Shown here: piece by piece, positions 25,884 to 40,196 of the stretch
Numbering within the stretch: position 1 is the stretch's first letter
Layout: the number at the start of each line of letters is the position of its first letter
From: Plasmodium malariae
Taxonomy: Eukaryota > Apicomplexa > Aconoidasida > Haemosporida > Plasmodiidae
Length of the DNA: 64,000 bases
Assembly (NCBI RefSeq): GCF_900090045.1
Contig: NW_021638326.1
Span: 186,001-250,000 of the forward strand
Direction of reading: 5' to 3'
Notes under the pieces: generated by a model
What the model saw: only the letters and a program-made list of their open reading frames with translations
Told to the model about the DNA's origin: nothing
Databases searched by the model: none
Program-made: the position numbers and the translations under genes

Positions 25884-28800
25884 TATGTACGAGGAATATG
25901 ATAGATCGTTTAAGGAAATGTTCTATACGAAATAATATATGTAATAAATTTAACTACATATTAATTAAGAATATCCATAATTTTTATAATTTCAAAAATA
26001 CATCTGCGTTTACGTGTTAATATTGATAGAAAACGGGAAAATGTTTATGTTTTTATTTTTCTGTAAATTTGAATTAATTAATGTTATTCAGTATATATTT
26101 TAAAGTACATTTTTATTTAAAAATATTGGTGTGACCTAATATATACAGTTATTAATTTACATAGATTTTTATGAAAAAATATATATATGTGCATCAGAAT
26201 TAATATGTAAGAGAAAATATGATATAATTTTATCGAAATCCTTTGTTACTTTATACTTGAACTATATGAAATAATATTTTATATTTTTTCACTTATCCAC
26301 TGTAAAAATATTACTTGAGCACACATTTATAAAAATGTATTATTAGTTTTATATTAAAAATAAAAGAATGTTATTTTGTATTTAATGAAACGAAGTAAAT
26401 ATGCCTTGTACCACTGATATATATATTTTTATTTTTTGTTCTTACCAAATATAAACTTAATACTAATTCTATAGAATTCGTTTAATGATATATGTATTAT
26501 AAATATATTTATTATAATTGTCTTTTTAATAAATGATACGATCATTTTTCATAATTTAAAAGGAAAATATAAGCTCACAATTTAAAAATATATTTATTAA
26601 ATAAGGTTTAGTTATAATTATTGAATAAATTAGGAATATTTAATTCTCACAGTTAAATTATGAGGAAAAAGCATATACTAATTTATTATTATGTTTAGTT
26701 GAGGTATTAATGCAAGATTGTAAAAAATTAATTATTATATATTATATTCAAAAATTATATATATATGTATAATATATATTTTTTTTTATTTTTTACATTG
26801 CTACAAGATTAAATTAAAGAATTAAATGTAATCATCTATTTATATATAATATGCATATATTCTTTTTATACTTTTTCTCATTGGTAATATCTTAAATCTA
26901 TAAGAATATAAAAAACTACATTATCATTGAAGATATTTAAAATAAATATATATTTTGAATAAACCTATATTAATGTGCAGATATTTTTTTAGATATATTT
27001 AATATGTTTCATATAAATATATATATTAATTAATGAACTAATATTATTTTAGAATAAAATAAGAATTTTTATAGTTTATTCTATGGATTAGATATTATTT
27101 TATATCTATATAATACATTTTTTAAATAAAATAAAAGTAAATAATATATATATATATTTTTTTTTGATAGACAATTCATAAATACAAATTATTATTTTTC
27201 GTTGTTAGGTAAGGTTTATGTAGAGGTAATTAATAATTTACTATATTCATTTGTTCATGTTCTAACTGAATAGATGTAATATTTATGGTTTTACAAGCAA
27301 TGATATTAATAATAATTTAATTTTTTATCTTTGTTTTTTTATCTATTCAAATGAAGATGTAACATAAATATATGTTTTAGTTATACATATACCTGGTATA
27401 TCTCATTGTTTTATAAATTAAATAATGCATGAATGTTTTTTCTTTGTATTAGTATACTCATTCTGTCGAAAAAAGAAGACCAATACATATAGACAAACTT
27501 ATATGATGAAAGTAAAATATATTGCTATTAAAAATTTTTAATAAAAATTTTTCATATATTTTTTGGTTTTTTAATATTATATATTAATTTATATTATAAA
27601 AATATTTTTTTTTATGTACGTAAAATAGATGTGCGTATACGTGTATATAGAATAATTATATTACTATATTATATTTATACATTTTTTTTTTTTCTACATT
27701 TCTAATTCTAATTAATAAAAATAATATATTGTAAAAGAGCCAATTATATCAAAACTGGTATTTTTTCAATTATAATATATATAAATGCTGAGGATATCTA
27801 AATATGTGTTCATCTGACATTCGAAAAGATTTTTAATAATATATAAGCTATTATATTTTGGGGATTTCATATATATTATATTGAAACTCTTGATATTTTA
27901 ATATTTATGTTGTTCTTATTAAGATAAAATGTACTTTTGTGAAGGAATTTTTTATTATCATTTGAACTGTTTGCTCATATAATAATGTTTGTAGTATATA
28001 TTTGAAATATTGAAAAAATTTCTCATGAAATATACCCTTATTTCATAAAATGATAGTTTCAGGTGCTAAATTAAACATTAGTTACATAATAAATTTATGT
28101 ACGTTAATTAGAGGTGGATATGATATTTTAATAAAGATAAATACATAAAGATATTTAAAATATTATGTATTTTTATTATATAATAATTATTATAAAATGC
28201 ATGATGAAACAAATGTATTAGAGAGGATATATAAAAAGTCATTTTTTTCTAAAACTTTTATATATTTATTTCTGTTTAATTAATATGTAATGTTTTAAAT
28301 ATAGTTAAAATATTATTATGTGCACAATAATTAATCAAGTAATGTAATATTATTTTTGATTTTTACTATAAGACAACCATTAATTTTAAGTTATATGGAA
28401 GTTAAAAATATAATTATTTTTGTATGATAAGAATAGGGAAAAAGGTTAATAAATATATATAGCGCACTTTTGTTGGATAAAATATATTAACACGATATAT
28501 AATTGTTATAAATACATTTGTAATGTTTCTCAATTTACGTAATATTATATTTTATATATTAAAAAGTATTATTATATTTAAAAAAGAACAAATGAAATAA
28601 ACTGAAGAAAATATATTAAATATATTAATTAAAATAAAAAAAATGGAATTAATTAAAATTTTCTTGTTTTTAATTAGTAAAAAAATATAATTTGTAGAAA
28701 TAAATATATAAATAAAAAAATAACATATGTTTAGTAGATAAAGTGTTATATGGTAATTTAATTCCTCTCATAATTTAATGTATACGTAAATTTTATTTCA

Positions 28801-31800
28801 TATGGTATAATATGGTGACATATATATAAAATATTGTAATATAATATTTAAAATAATTATTAATAAATTAAAATAATAAAAATTTTTGAACTTGATAAAA
28901 TAATTAACTATTATAAAATATAAGAAAATAAGGAAATCCTTTTTGTAATTGTTACAATGTTAATATCTATAGTTCCTTTTTTTATTTATAATGGTATATT
29001 TTAGAGTAGGTAAAGCTATAAGTAGGAAGAAAAAAATATTTATCCTTATTACTTTTATTATTTATAGAGTAATAATTTATTACCAACATTGTATGGGTTC
29101 TTGTTTGTCACTAATATCTTCCTAAGTTTGGTTTATTCTTTTTTTTGTTTATTTCAGTATTTGATTAAATTGTTATTATACAAATTTGTTCATGTATATC
29201 TACATTCCATATTCATATTTTATTTTCTTTTTCTTCTCTATTTTTCTTAATTTTTTATATGTATTTCCATTTACATATGAGTAACTAAATATATATTACT
29301 TATGTATATATATTTTTAAAACGTTCTTCACTTTTTTTTATCTCTCCCTTTTATCTATTTTTTGATTTCCCTGTTTTACTTCACCTTTTTGCATCGTTTT
29401 TTTATTGAAATTAATATGAGAAAAAATATAATTAAAAAAAATGAAATTATTGAATGTTTTTTAATGAAATTGTATAGCAATTATTATAAAAATGAAAAAT
29501 TATAATTCCGATTGTGACATTGAAAAATCGTTGAAGTGTTAAATGAGTGTCGAGATGTTGTAATAATTGTTGTAATATATGTAAATATAATTCTATAATT
29601 TAAGTCACTTTCCGTTTTTAGTATACTACGTATCGTGCTATTAATTTGTATATTGCATGAAAACATTTTAGTAAAATAGATAATGAAGAATATGGAGTAC
29701 TAATAATATGTACATTATAAGAATAGTATTATGCATATAATAAAAAAAGGACTTTTTTTTTTTGGTTACATTATTTTGTATTAGGAGAGCTGAATATTTC
29801 TAAAAGAAGGTTTATCTGAAAAAGATAGAATGAGAAGTACTAAAATGGTAGATGAGTATATATACGAAAGTAAGACAAGAATAAATGAAAACGGGAAACA
29901 TAAAAAAAAAAATTTATATAACATAATATATAATTAAGCATGAAAACAAATATATTAGTGTACTGTATATTTTAATATCTCTTTTTTTTTTTTTTTTCTT
30001 TGTTCTCATTGGTGAGTGAACAACTAGAAAGGTATTCTTCCAAAAAAGGGAAACGGATAACAATATAAATGGTTAATGCAAAAGAAAAATGAAAAAAAAA
30101 CGTATGGAATGGTAACAGTTTAAAACATATTCTTATTTATTCTTTGTCCTCTTAGTTCGTGTGCAAAGATAAAAAACTAAGAAAATAAATTCGTAATTAT
30201 GTATTCCGTATAAATTTGGGATAATAAGTAATAATATTTATTTATTTAGAAAACTTTTTATGTATCATATGTGTTGCTATATTGTATACATCTATGTACA
30301 CATAAGTATGTATATGTGAATGCATGAAACCGATAGAATTATGTGTCCATTCATGCATTCTCACATAATGTATCTTACTAAATTTCATAAAATGCATATT
30401 TATATTTATACATATTAAAATACTTTGAATAATTTAGTCATATTTTTAAAGGTCTTTATGGAAGCCTCTACATCTGGACAGAGTGCATATGATAAATTTT
30501 GAGCAAATAAGAGAAATTAAATTAATTTTATGTCATTCTTTATCTTTCTGTATTTACGATATCATTTCATCAGTTTCTTATTATAATTAAAATTTATGCA
30601 CATATATGTAAAAGTTTTTTATGTTATTGTCTCCATCATAAGAATACTTTTACAAAGACTCTAATGCGAACATAGACCAATTATAACAAAATAAATCATA
30701 TATTATATTATCTAGTGGAAAGTAATTTTATATATAAAAATAACTGAAATATTTTGAGTACGTAATTGTATAAATGCCATTTTATATACATATGATATCG
30801 CTACTCATTTATAAATTTTTTTATGCATGTAAAATTCATGTGTATGTGTATAATTTTTCTTTTTTTTTCGTGATCTTTCGTTCCTTTTATTTGTTAGAAT
30901 ATTCGCATTAAAAAATACTAAATGCGCGTACATGCTTATGTGTATACAAACATTTACATATAGGCATTTAGTTACAGGAACCTTCTTGTGTTACCATCTT
31001 ATGCATCAACACTGTAGATGTGCATATGTAAAAGTTTATATATATAAGATGATGAAAATGTTAAAATTCTGATACATATCTAGGAAGACTACGATCAATG
31101 TATAATGAGCTCTGAAATAGTTATTTTTCTTAAGATATTAATAAAAAAAAGGAGTATGAACAAAAATATAAGCCACCTAAAGAGGACGAAGATTAAATTA
31201 ATTATTTGTGAAGTATACTGTTTTAACAGTGTACCATATTATATTACGTCAAAATTGCAATCGTACTTTTTATTAACTTTATCAAGTATTACTTTACTGG
31301 GTCTTAACTCATTTATTCATTCTATACATTAAGAAAAATAAAACACTATTTTAATTAAAATGTATAACGTGAAAAAGCACAAAGAGAAAAAATAAAAGAT
31401 ATTAATGCGTTGTTGTGCTATATGACAAAGTTTATGAATACACATATATATACACGTAAGGCATACTTATGAGTACATACACATTTTTCTGTTACTCACC
31501 ACGCATAAACAGGCATGTAAGGATATATATCCACGTACTAATGAAATTGATGCACAAACAATATGAATATGCATATTTTGCATATAAAGTATTAATTCAT
31601 TTTTAAATAAAAAAAAAAAATTATACCATATTTTTTGTTATTTTTTTTTTTACTTAAACATAATAATAATTAATATATGTAAACTTATTTGTAATATGAA
31701 ACTATTATATATGGTTTACAAGAATAAATTAATTAGAATTAATATGTCAGTAAAATTTTAGTCTAAAGTGAAAGACACTTTGATAAAGCTCCTAAATATC

Positions 31801-34131
31801 CTCAATTTAATAATAATATTAACATATTTATGCTTTTGTTAACATATTTCAATAGCGCTCATAATAGTATTAGTATTATAGAAAAAATTTAATAGTTCTA
31901 TAATAATGATGGTTGTAAAAATATTACTTAATAAAGCAATAGGTAAATAATAATTTCATTGGAAATATGAATAATACACGTTAATTAATTTTAAAAAAAA
32001 AATTAAAATAAAAAAGTAATATATCTTATATTATTATTATCATTATAACAGTAAGGACAAATTAAAAGGGACTTAATCTAATATTGCAAAACACATATTT
32101 ATGAGAAATGAATATTATGAGCGATTTTGTATCTACAATATTTTAAGAGATATAAAGGGATTACTACAAATATATATGTATGAATTAACAGGTATGAATA
32201 TATAAAATAAATATATATATCTAGTAATACTATTTGCTGATGTTGCATTCACTAATTTAGGACTTAGTTAAATATTTCAAGAAAAATGAAAATTACTTAT
32301 AGTTCATTTTTTCATTTTACTGAATATGCATAATTAATTTAAATTTGTATGAATATTTTTAAAAATTATAACATGAATAAATAAATATAGGAAAAAGTTA
32401 ATTATCTAAAAATTACCAGCTAAATTAATTATGCCGAATTTTAGAAAATAATATATAATTATAATCTAGTATGTTTATATAATTTTTATCATTATGTGTT
32501 CTTAATAATATAGGCTATCATTTCCTAAGGTGCGCTCTTACAGTTTTTTATATAAAAATAAATTTAAAATTTATACATAATAATTAAAATGCGAATAAAA
32601 AAAACATTTAATGATCTAAGATCCAGAATATTTATAACTATGTTTATATGTATATATATAATATATGTGTATGAAAACTTGGAATAAAAAATTTATTATC
32701 TTATACTTAAGCTATTCTATAAGGTAATATTTATTGTATAACATTAATTTTAAAGATTTTTTATATTCCCTTTTAATTATTTTTTAGAAAAGTAATTTGA
32801 TTATACAAATTAATATCGATAAATTATTATACAATTCAAATAGTACAGTTAATATATTATATTTTTGTAATTGTCTACATTCACTATAATGAAAAAACAT
32901 TATGGAATATAAATATTTATTCTTTGTAGATAAATTTAAAAAAATATATAGTTTATTTTATTTTGTTAAATTACAAGAAAGTTGTAATTTAGTACATGTT
33001 TTCTGATAATATTTATTTATAAATCAACAATAATATGCACACTTTTCCCTTCATTTAAAATATCAAATAGAAAAATAATGCATTAAATATTTTGTCAAAA
33101 TTTTTTTATGTTTTATTATATATATTGTTCTGTATTTTTTAAAGATATTAGTTTCTTTTTGCTATTTTCTCTTAGTACGTTCCTTTTTACATTTTTTTTT
33201 AAATTTATCTTAATATAATTTCTCTAGAACATGCAAATTTATATGTTAAACAAAAAAAAAAAAAGAAATTAAAATTTACTTAGTTTTTAAATTTAATTAA
33301 TTTATTTTTAGCCATAATACGAATATTGTATTATTTTAAGTTATATGAAGTAATAGTATTCAACATTTAATAATATTATACGTATATGTAAAAAAGTTAA
33401 ATTGGATAGTACTTTTTGAAATATAAGTATTTTGTGCGTTAACTAATTTTTAGAATGGAATTTACAAATTATTATAGTATAAAATTTTTACATGTCGTAG
33501 GTATATGGCACATGTTAGATTATAATTTATATTATAAATAAATATTTTTCTTTTCTTTATACTATGTGCACTGTTATATTTAACACTATAATTTTTGTTT
33601 TTCATTTATAAAATAATAGTATTTTAAGATATAACATATATATATAATTAAGCATATTATTAGTCATCTTACAAAAAAATTAATAACTATATTCCTAATA
33701 TGTGCTTATGTTAATATTTTCATAGCATATCTATTTTTTTTATTCTAATTATAAAATAAAATCATTCTCCTCAAAAATGATGGTTTTCCATTCTATTATT
33801 TTTCTGAAAAGCTTCGATAACTAAAATATAGAATTGTTCTCTTATACCATAATATATATATGTATTAAGGATTTAGTAATATAATTAGTATTACCAAAAA
33901 TTATTTTGATATTGATTTTCTGATAAATAACTTCATTGGAAATATTTACAAAATTATTTTTAATTTTATCTTTTTATTTTTATACTTTAATTGGTATTTT
34001 ATTTATACAAATTAATACTTTCTTAAGAAACAAATTTGCAATACAAATAACTGTATACTATTAACACTACTTTGTGAATAAACTGTGCATTTTTTAGTTA
34101 ATTTTATATATATTATAAATTTCATTAATTT
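25884..34131. other. long intergenic region with a repeated non-coding block
   Basis: No intact gene. The notable content is the block at 29100-31600. Outside it the sequence is featureless AT-rich DNA, with GCGCACT near 28461. Open frames at 29484-29666 (minus) and 31105-31332 (plus) lie inside the block, but their frames are not kept in the second copy of the block. Confidence 0.5.
29100..31600. repeat. 15.15-kb-offset repeated block, copy 1
   Basis: Colinear with about 44200-46800. Matching landmarks are AAATTATAATTCCGATTGTG (29500) with AAATTATAATTTTAGCTTTA (44649), AATTTATGCACATATATGTA (30590) with GCTTTATGCACATTTATGTA (45745), and ATTACGTCAAAATTGCAA (31242) with ATTAAGTCAAAATTTCAA (46434). 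The block is rich in ACATATGTATGTG-like words and contains a T16 run at 29982-29997. No conserved reading frame is apparent. Confidence 0.7.
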
Positions 34132-34978
34132 GAATATAAATTAAAAAACATAATTCTCTTTATTTCAGTCAAAACATTCATATTTTTTTTTTTATTTGGA
34201 TATGTTCTTATTTCGCTAATGAGTTATAATAACCTTGCAGATAATTAGTCTTAAATTTTATTTTGCTTTATGTTATATAATAATATATATGGGTTTATAT
34301 GGAAATTTCTTTTATGTGTGTTTAATATATTATAAATAATAAAAATTTTTTTTTCATTGTAATATAAGTTTAATAAATCTTTATTTAATTGGAATCTTGT
34401 TCATGGTATATTAGACTCAAGAACGTATATATTATTAGCAGAAAATGAGAAGGGATCATAAAATATAGAATGAACCATATGTTATTTCAATATGGACATT
34501 ATGGTTATGACAATTATGCTTATAATATAGAATCAGAATATGATGAAAATTTTTAGTGTAAATATAAAAATAATTAAAGTACTGCAGTCAAATAATTGGT
34601 TAAGAAATGGGAATACCTTTTATGTAGTCCATTTACTAAAGTAGATATATTTGTTTTAAAACAACTCCTATAAATGGGTTTCAGTATTATATATAAAATG
34701 AGGAATTCAGCGATTATACTAAGTAAAAGAGTTCAAAGCATTCAGCATATATGAGTAATCGTTCTCATTTTACAAGTATACTTTATAGTATATTTATCAC
34801 TTTTTTTATTTCATGTTCCACCGTGTTATTTATTATATATATTATATCAGAAATACTAAGGTGGTTATTTTATTCTGATAAGGGAGATACATCAGTATTA
34901 GACATAGTTACTTTATTATGTATTTTAATACTAGTTTATATAATGGCAAACTTCTTAAAATTAACAGTTAAACTATGA
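34132..34978 (+). pseudogene. decayed Fam-L/Fam-M family gene
   Basis: Exon 1 remnant from about 34132: the frame reads LKNIILFISVKTFIFFLFG, the family leader, but no ATG precedes it. Exon 2 starts near 34370 and reads FNKSLFNWNLVHGILDSR, then T-Y-I-L-L-A-E-N-E and a stop at the place where the other genes carry the residue-52 motif. Downstream pieces read GHYGYDNYAYNIESEYDEN (stop), then after frame changes a last open stretch at 34751-34978 with two hydrophobic spans (FTSILYSIFITFFISC and LDIVTLLCILILVYIMANFL). The central Tyr/Asp/Asn-rich segment is unlike types A and B. It may derive from a third, related exported-protein subtype. Confidence 0.7.
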
Positions 34979-36650
34979 CAAGATGAAGTATAATTTTATT
35001 TATCATTAATATTTAGTTTATAGAAATAAACTTTTCATGTATCTAATGGAGTGTTTATTTGTGCTTAATGAAATTATTTCATAAAAAAAAATTAATTGTA
35101 CACTTATAAATTTTTTCTTACGTACCAAGATAATATGCAAATATATGTTCATACAGAAAAGTAAAAAAATATATATTAAATATTTTTAACAGATAGCATG
35201 TTTCTATGTTTGATTTGGTATTATAATTCATTGTTTTAAAGTAGTTTATTATCATTATCTAACTATATATAATATTTTTTTTTTGTTATTATAAATGTAA
35301 TATTGACATTGCTAAATATTCACTATAAAAATATGTGCTTTATACTCAAATATTATACATGTAAATATTTTTTTTATTTTTGTATTATAACAAATATGTA
35401 ATGGTTTATTTTAATATATAATGTTAGAATTAATATAGTTTTATTAATCCATTGAAATAATTTATTCTATTATGAATTATATGAATTTTTTAATGATTGT
35501 ATGTAATAATTTAAGTAATTTTTTTAAAAAAATTAATATGTATTATTTTTAATATTTACGCTGTTCTCCATTTAATGGTAACAGAATCATTTGTTTTTTT
35601 TTTTTTGTTATATTTATTTTTACTTTAAAAGTAATTTTAACAAACTATCTTTATAAAAAAATTATTATTGGCATTATATGTTTAATAATTTTTTTGATGT
35701 AAGAATATTTTTAATAGGTTTTAAAATTTTTCTTTATAGTTCATGTGTGAATAAATAATTAATGACAAAATAATACTTTAAAAAATGAATTATTAATGGA
35801 ATATTATCAATTTTTGAATATTATAAGGTTTATATTTAAATGGGAAACTTAAAGCATATTACATATTTTGTTTTTTATTATAAATAATTGTTAGAATTAA
35901 CCTTATTTTATAAAAATTACTTATATATAAATGTTAAAATATAGATAATGAAATACAAAGTGCATTTATACGTTTGATATAACTAAACAACAACATTATT
36001 CTAATAATATTATGATTAGGTTAATAGATTTTATATAGCAGTTATTCATTACTTTATATATTTATTTATTATTACCATTATGATATTATAATATAAATAA
36101 GTATTAACTATAATAGAATGTTTTTCCAAATATACAGTTTTTATAAATTAAAATTAGTAATGGAAAAACATTAATGAAATCAATAATACTTCCTTAATGT
36201 ATAGAACTATAGAAATGCGTTATCTATAATCTCTACATACTATATTCTACATAAACTAAATAGTTCGAAATACAAAATAGTAATACATATTTTTTTTATT
36301 TTACTTTGTAAAGAAATAATAAAATTATTTAAATCATATAATATAATAAATATATAATTTATATATTTTGAATATTTATTAATAAATTCAATTAATATTG
36401 TTATAATTAAAAATATTTTTTTATAGATAACATTAAGATATAAATTTTATAGTACAGCTTTAAGTTTAAATTCCTCTGTCTCAATTGTAAAAAAAAAATT
36501 ATATAATTTTTATTATATTTTTACAAAAAAAAAAAAGAAATAATAATAAAATTAAATAAATAATAATAGCGTCCTTTATAATTATAAAAATATAACATTA
36601 TTGTTAATTATATCTTTTCTCAGTATATTACAATATTAAGGATATATATC
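34979..36650. other. intergenic region, no gene
   Basis: AT-rich DNA with several T/A runs. The only supportable content is the upstream element of the next gene at 36221-36260. Confidence 0.6.
36221..36260 (+). promoter_or_regulatory. Fam upstream element for the 36651 gene
   Basis: TATCTATAATCTCTACATAC, then TATATTCTACATAAACTAAA, 430 bases before the start. Confidence 0.5.
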
Positions 36651-37619
36651 ATGGAAGAAAAAATTAATTCAATGTTATTTGTTAAAATTACTACCTTAAT
36701 CGTTTTAAGTTGGATATGCTATATTTATATATATACGGTGTGGCAATAGTATTTAATGATATTTATATTTTTTGTATTTTATTTTTATTTGTACTATTTT
36801 TTAGTGTGATATTATTCATTAGATTATATGATAATCTTTTTTGTGTTTTTTCAGAGCACGAAAAAAAATTCTTTGGATAAATGTTACAGTTATTGTAAAA
36901 AATTATATTCAAGAAATTATCGTTTAGTGGCACAATATAATGAGGATAAGGATTCAGTTTTTGTATGTTTAAACGAAAATGTACCAAATGGGGTAAACTA
37001 TAAAAGAGATATAGCTAATAATGAAAAATTGGTCGTAGAAAAAGAGAAAAAATTAAATAGACGTTTTTCAAGAAATGTAAGATGCCATAAAAAAAATATG
37101 AAAAATAAATCGTGTGTATTTGGGACAAAAAAATATTCCCGTTTGGAAAAAAAAATATTCAAAGAACTGGACTATACAGATTTTCTGAAAAACAGCAGAA
37201 CAATTAGTGAAAAGACTTACAATAAAATAATGCGTAAAAAATACGGATTGCGACTAGCTTTACCTGTTATCGTAATACTATTACTATCAACATCGCTCAT
37301 ATTGGATTTTGGCGGATTTGGACTTATAGGAGCGTTGATTAAGACATTGAATGCAATTACAACAGGATGGTTGGAAAGTTTACATATAGCATTGAAGGGA
37401 TCGTTCTTATGTGATTTCCTCAAATCTGTAGGTAAAGGAGTGAAATCAACATCAATGCAAAAAAGTGGCAATCCAGATCACTATTATGTAACAGGTTTCT
37501 TTGGTATTTTCATATATTTAATACCTTTCATTGTAATAGGTGTAACAATTATATTATGGGTAATATATTATCATAAAAAAGTAAAAAAATATGAAAAAAT
37601 TAAATTTATGAAAAGGTAA
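36651..37619 (+). CDS. Fam-L/Fam-M family protein, type B (probably fam-l)
   Basis: Exon 1 is 36651-36737, again exactly 29 codons (MEEKINSMLFVKITTLIVL leader). The donor reads GTGTGG rather than the GTATGA or GTTTGA seen in the paralogues. Exon 2 is 36855-37619; the protein is 283 residues. The export-motif position (52-56) reads R-L-V-A-Q, so the fifth residue is a canonical PEXEL Gln but the third is Val instead of Leu. The core is FGTKKYSRLEKKIFKELDY, with Phe-Gly-Thr in place of Phe-Glu-Thr. Spans fall at about 163-182 and 243-267 and the basic tail is YYHKKVKKYEKIKFMKR. An open frame continues upstream of exon 2 to an ATG at 36828, but it lies inside the intron and would lose the leader. 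The neighbour 2.5 kb upstream is only a relic. Confidence 0.86.
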
Positions 37620-37784
37620 AATGTATAATAATTAATATCTACCTCTGTATAATGAAGTCCTTAATATAAAGGATTTACTATATATCTATAGTTCTATTCT
37701 TAATAGAAGTTTAATAAAATTGCTTAAATTTTATAAATCATTAAATTTATATCTATCATTTTTGATATACAGCTACAAAAAAAA

Positions 37785-37810
37785 GTTAGTTTTTTTGTGA
37801 ATTTAAAAGT
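37785..37810 (+). promoter_or_regulatory. conserved 3' element after type B gene
   Basis: GTTAGTTTTTTTGTGAATTT followed by AAAAGT, 166 bases after the stop. It matches the elements at 14620 and 41332. Confidence 0.4.
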
Positions 37811-39760
37811 TTAAAATTATAAAATATGCATTGTAATATAATAGTTCCGTTTAAATAAATATTAGGTCTTAGTATTTGTGTATATAAGTAGATTCTTATG
37901 AAATATATGTATTTGTTAGTTATGATTAATATATGATACCACAATTCGTATAATATTATTCTGGTTGTATGTTAATTTATATTTGAATTATTAGAAATAG
38001 TACCTTCCATTTTTTAACTAATTGTAGTTTAATATTCTTATTATTGGTACTATTAAAAAAATTTATGATTAATTTTAAATTACAAATGAATGTGTCTTGT
38101 TTTATATTTAATGAAAATAAATAATAATATTTTGTTTCACCGATATATTTATATATATATATATTTATATATTTTTACTTGAAAACTTAACTTCTATGTT
38201 ATAACATAATATTTATGATATATAAGTTATATATTTTTTTTAAAAGTTTTTATAAAAAACTTTCCATCGTTTTTCTATATTTTTAAGAGGAAAATATAAA
38301 TATATAATTAAATAATATGATTATAAAATATGGGTTATTTTTAATAGTTTACTAAAATTGGAAATATCAATATTCAAAATTAACTGAAGGGTCAAAAAGT
38401 TTTAATTTATTATTATTGTGCTTCGTTATGGTGATAACTAAATTTTGGAAGGTCTAGTTAAATGTATATTTATTCCAAAACTATATATAAATAGACTATA
38501 GTTATATTTTTTTTTTCATAATTAAAAAGAAAATTTAATTAATTAAATGCAAAAATATATTAGTATAACTTATATTGGAATTATTTGTCTTTTTTTCTTC
38601 TTTTTTTCGTAATTGACATCTAAATATGTGTTATATATCAATATAAATCAAAAATATCATTAAAATTAATACAAATAAATATATATACTGTAGAACCACA
38701 TAATAATGTATCGGTATTTATTTATATATTTGTACTATATTCATGGTCATTTATAAATATATAAGTAAAGATTTAATATTATTTAAAGAATGCAAAATGA
38801 TACATATAGTTTATATTCACTGATAAGAACTCACATACATTTAAATTCTCATTTTGTAAATGAAATAAAACAAAACAAAAAACAAAAACTGTTTTCATAT
38901 ATACAATTCATATATACACATATATTTTTGGTTTTGATGCGCGAGTTAGTATTCAAGTTATTTCTAAGAACTGTTCAACACAAATTAGTGTATTTTCGTT
39001 TTTACTATAAAATGCATGTATGTTATTATTAATATGGTGTATGACAAAGTTGTAATAATATATAAGTTTATACGTACTTTTAATATTTTATTATTACTAT
39101 TACGTAGTTCTTTAATTAATTCTATTTTATAGTTATTACTTATATGTGCTTAATGTAATAAAACGTAAAGAATAAAATATATGTGTTTTTATTGTTTATT
39201 GCATAAAAAAATATATTATTGAAACAATGATATTCTGATAATTATGCCTATATGTAACTATTAATATATATATTACTTTTATTTTATTATATAATATTAA
39301 AATTTCTTCTAAGTATATATATATATATTTATTTATTTATTTAAAAAACGAAATAAATAATAAATTATATAGTAGAATTTAAAAACAATTCATTTAGAAG
39401 TAATATGAATTAATCTTAATTTAAAATAGTAACTTACGAAAATTATTATACAAAAATAAAAAATTCTCATTTATTGAATTTTTAAATATATATTAAATTA
39501 TATATTTTGTAATATCTAGTAAATTATATTTTTCTAAATACATTATAGATCATTAAATAATTAAAGCGCCGCAATTAATATAATACAAACTGTTGTAGTA
39601 ACTATGCTTTATTTAACCTTATTATTATTAGAATATTATAATAATTTATATTATATAACATTAAATTCCAATTTTTGAAAACAAATGGTTTATAAAATTA
39701 GAATTATTAAAATAAAAATATTGCTAAAATTGGTTATAGTCTAAATACAGAGAAAATACA

Positions 39761-39800
39761 TTACCTATATTCTCTACATTCTATATGCTAATACATAAAA
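39761..39800 (+). promoter_or_regulatory. Fam upstream element for the 40197 gene
   Basis: TTACCTATATTCTCTACATT, then CTATATGCTAATACATAAAA, about 435 bases before the start. Confidence 0.5.
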
Positions 39801-40196
39801 TATATGTTTGGAAATATTCAGTAAACTTATTTTTATTTTAACATATTTATAAGTGATGAATAAAAAAATATTTAATTATTGTTCCACATCAATTAATTAA
39901 ACTATATTTTTTAAATATTTATAAATGTATTCAAATTATTTTTTTTTAAAAAAATTAATTTGTTAAAAGCAAAATAAAGATAAGAATTTTATTATATATT
40001 ATTAAAGATATTTTTCCTTGTGTCTACTGTTAAAGTTATTATATGTACATTTTTTTTTTATCGCTTCATATATAGATAAAGGAAAAATGATAAAAATACT
40101 AAATATGTAATAAATTATTTTTTAGCATTAAAAGAATATTATACTACGGTTTATTTATTCTTTCCTGAATAAGTTATAGTATTAAAATTTTATATC

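Larger units (their letters stand above)
17290..26050. repeat. direct segmental duplication, copy 2 (offset about 11.4 kb)
   Basis: Counterpart of about 5900-14650, carrying the second A-B doublet. Gene starts, upstream elements and non-coding landmarks keep the same order and near-constant offset. The limits are approximate because similarity fades gradually. Confidence 0.75.
37620..40196. other. intergenic region between two type B genes
   Basis: No gene seen. It carries the 3' element (37785-37810) and the next upstream element (39761-39800), and AAAGCGCCGCAA near 39566 stands out in base composition. An 80-codon frame at 38790-39032 has no leader, membrane or family feature and is not called. 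Confidence 0.55.

Noticed and set aside
31105..31332. 75-codon plus-strand frame
   Set aside because: Inside the repeated block; the aligned second copy at about 46.3-46.5 kb has stops and gaps in this frame.
36828..36854. Alternative unspliced start for the 36651 gene at 36828
   Set aside because: The codons before 36855 are intron sequence ending in a pyrimidine tract and CAG. The spliced 29-codon leader matches all paralogues.
38790..39032. 80-codon plus-strand frame downstream of a type B gene
   Set aside because: No signal, membrane span or homology to window families, and no matching frame after the other type B genes.
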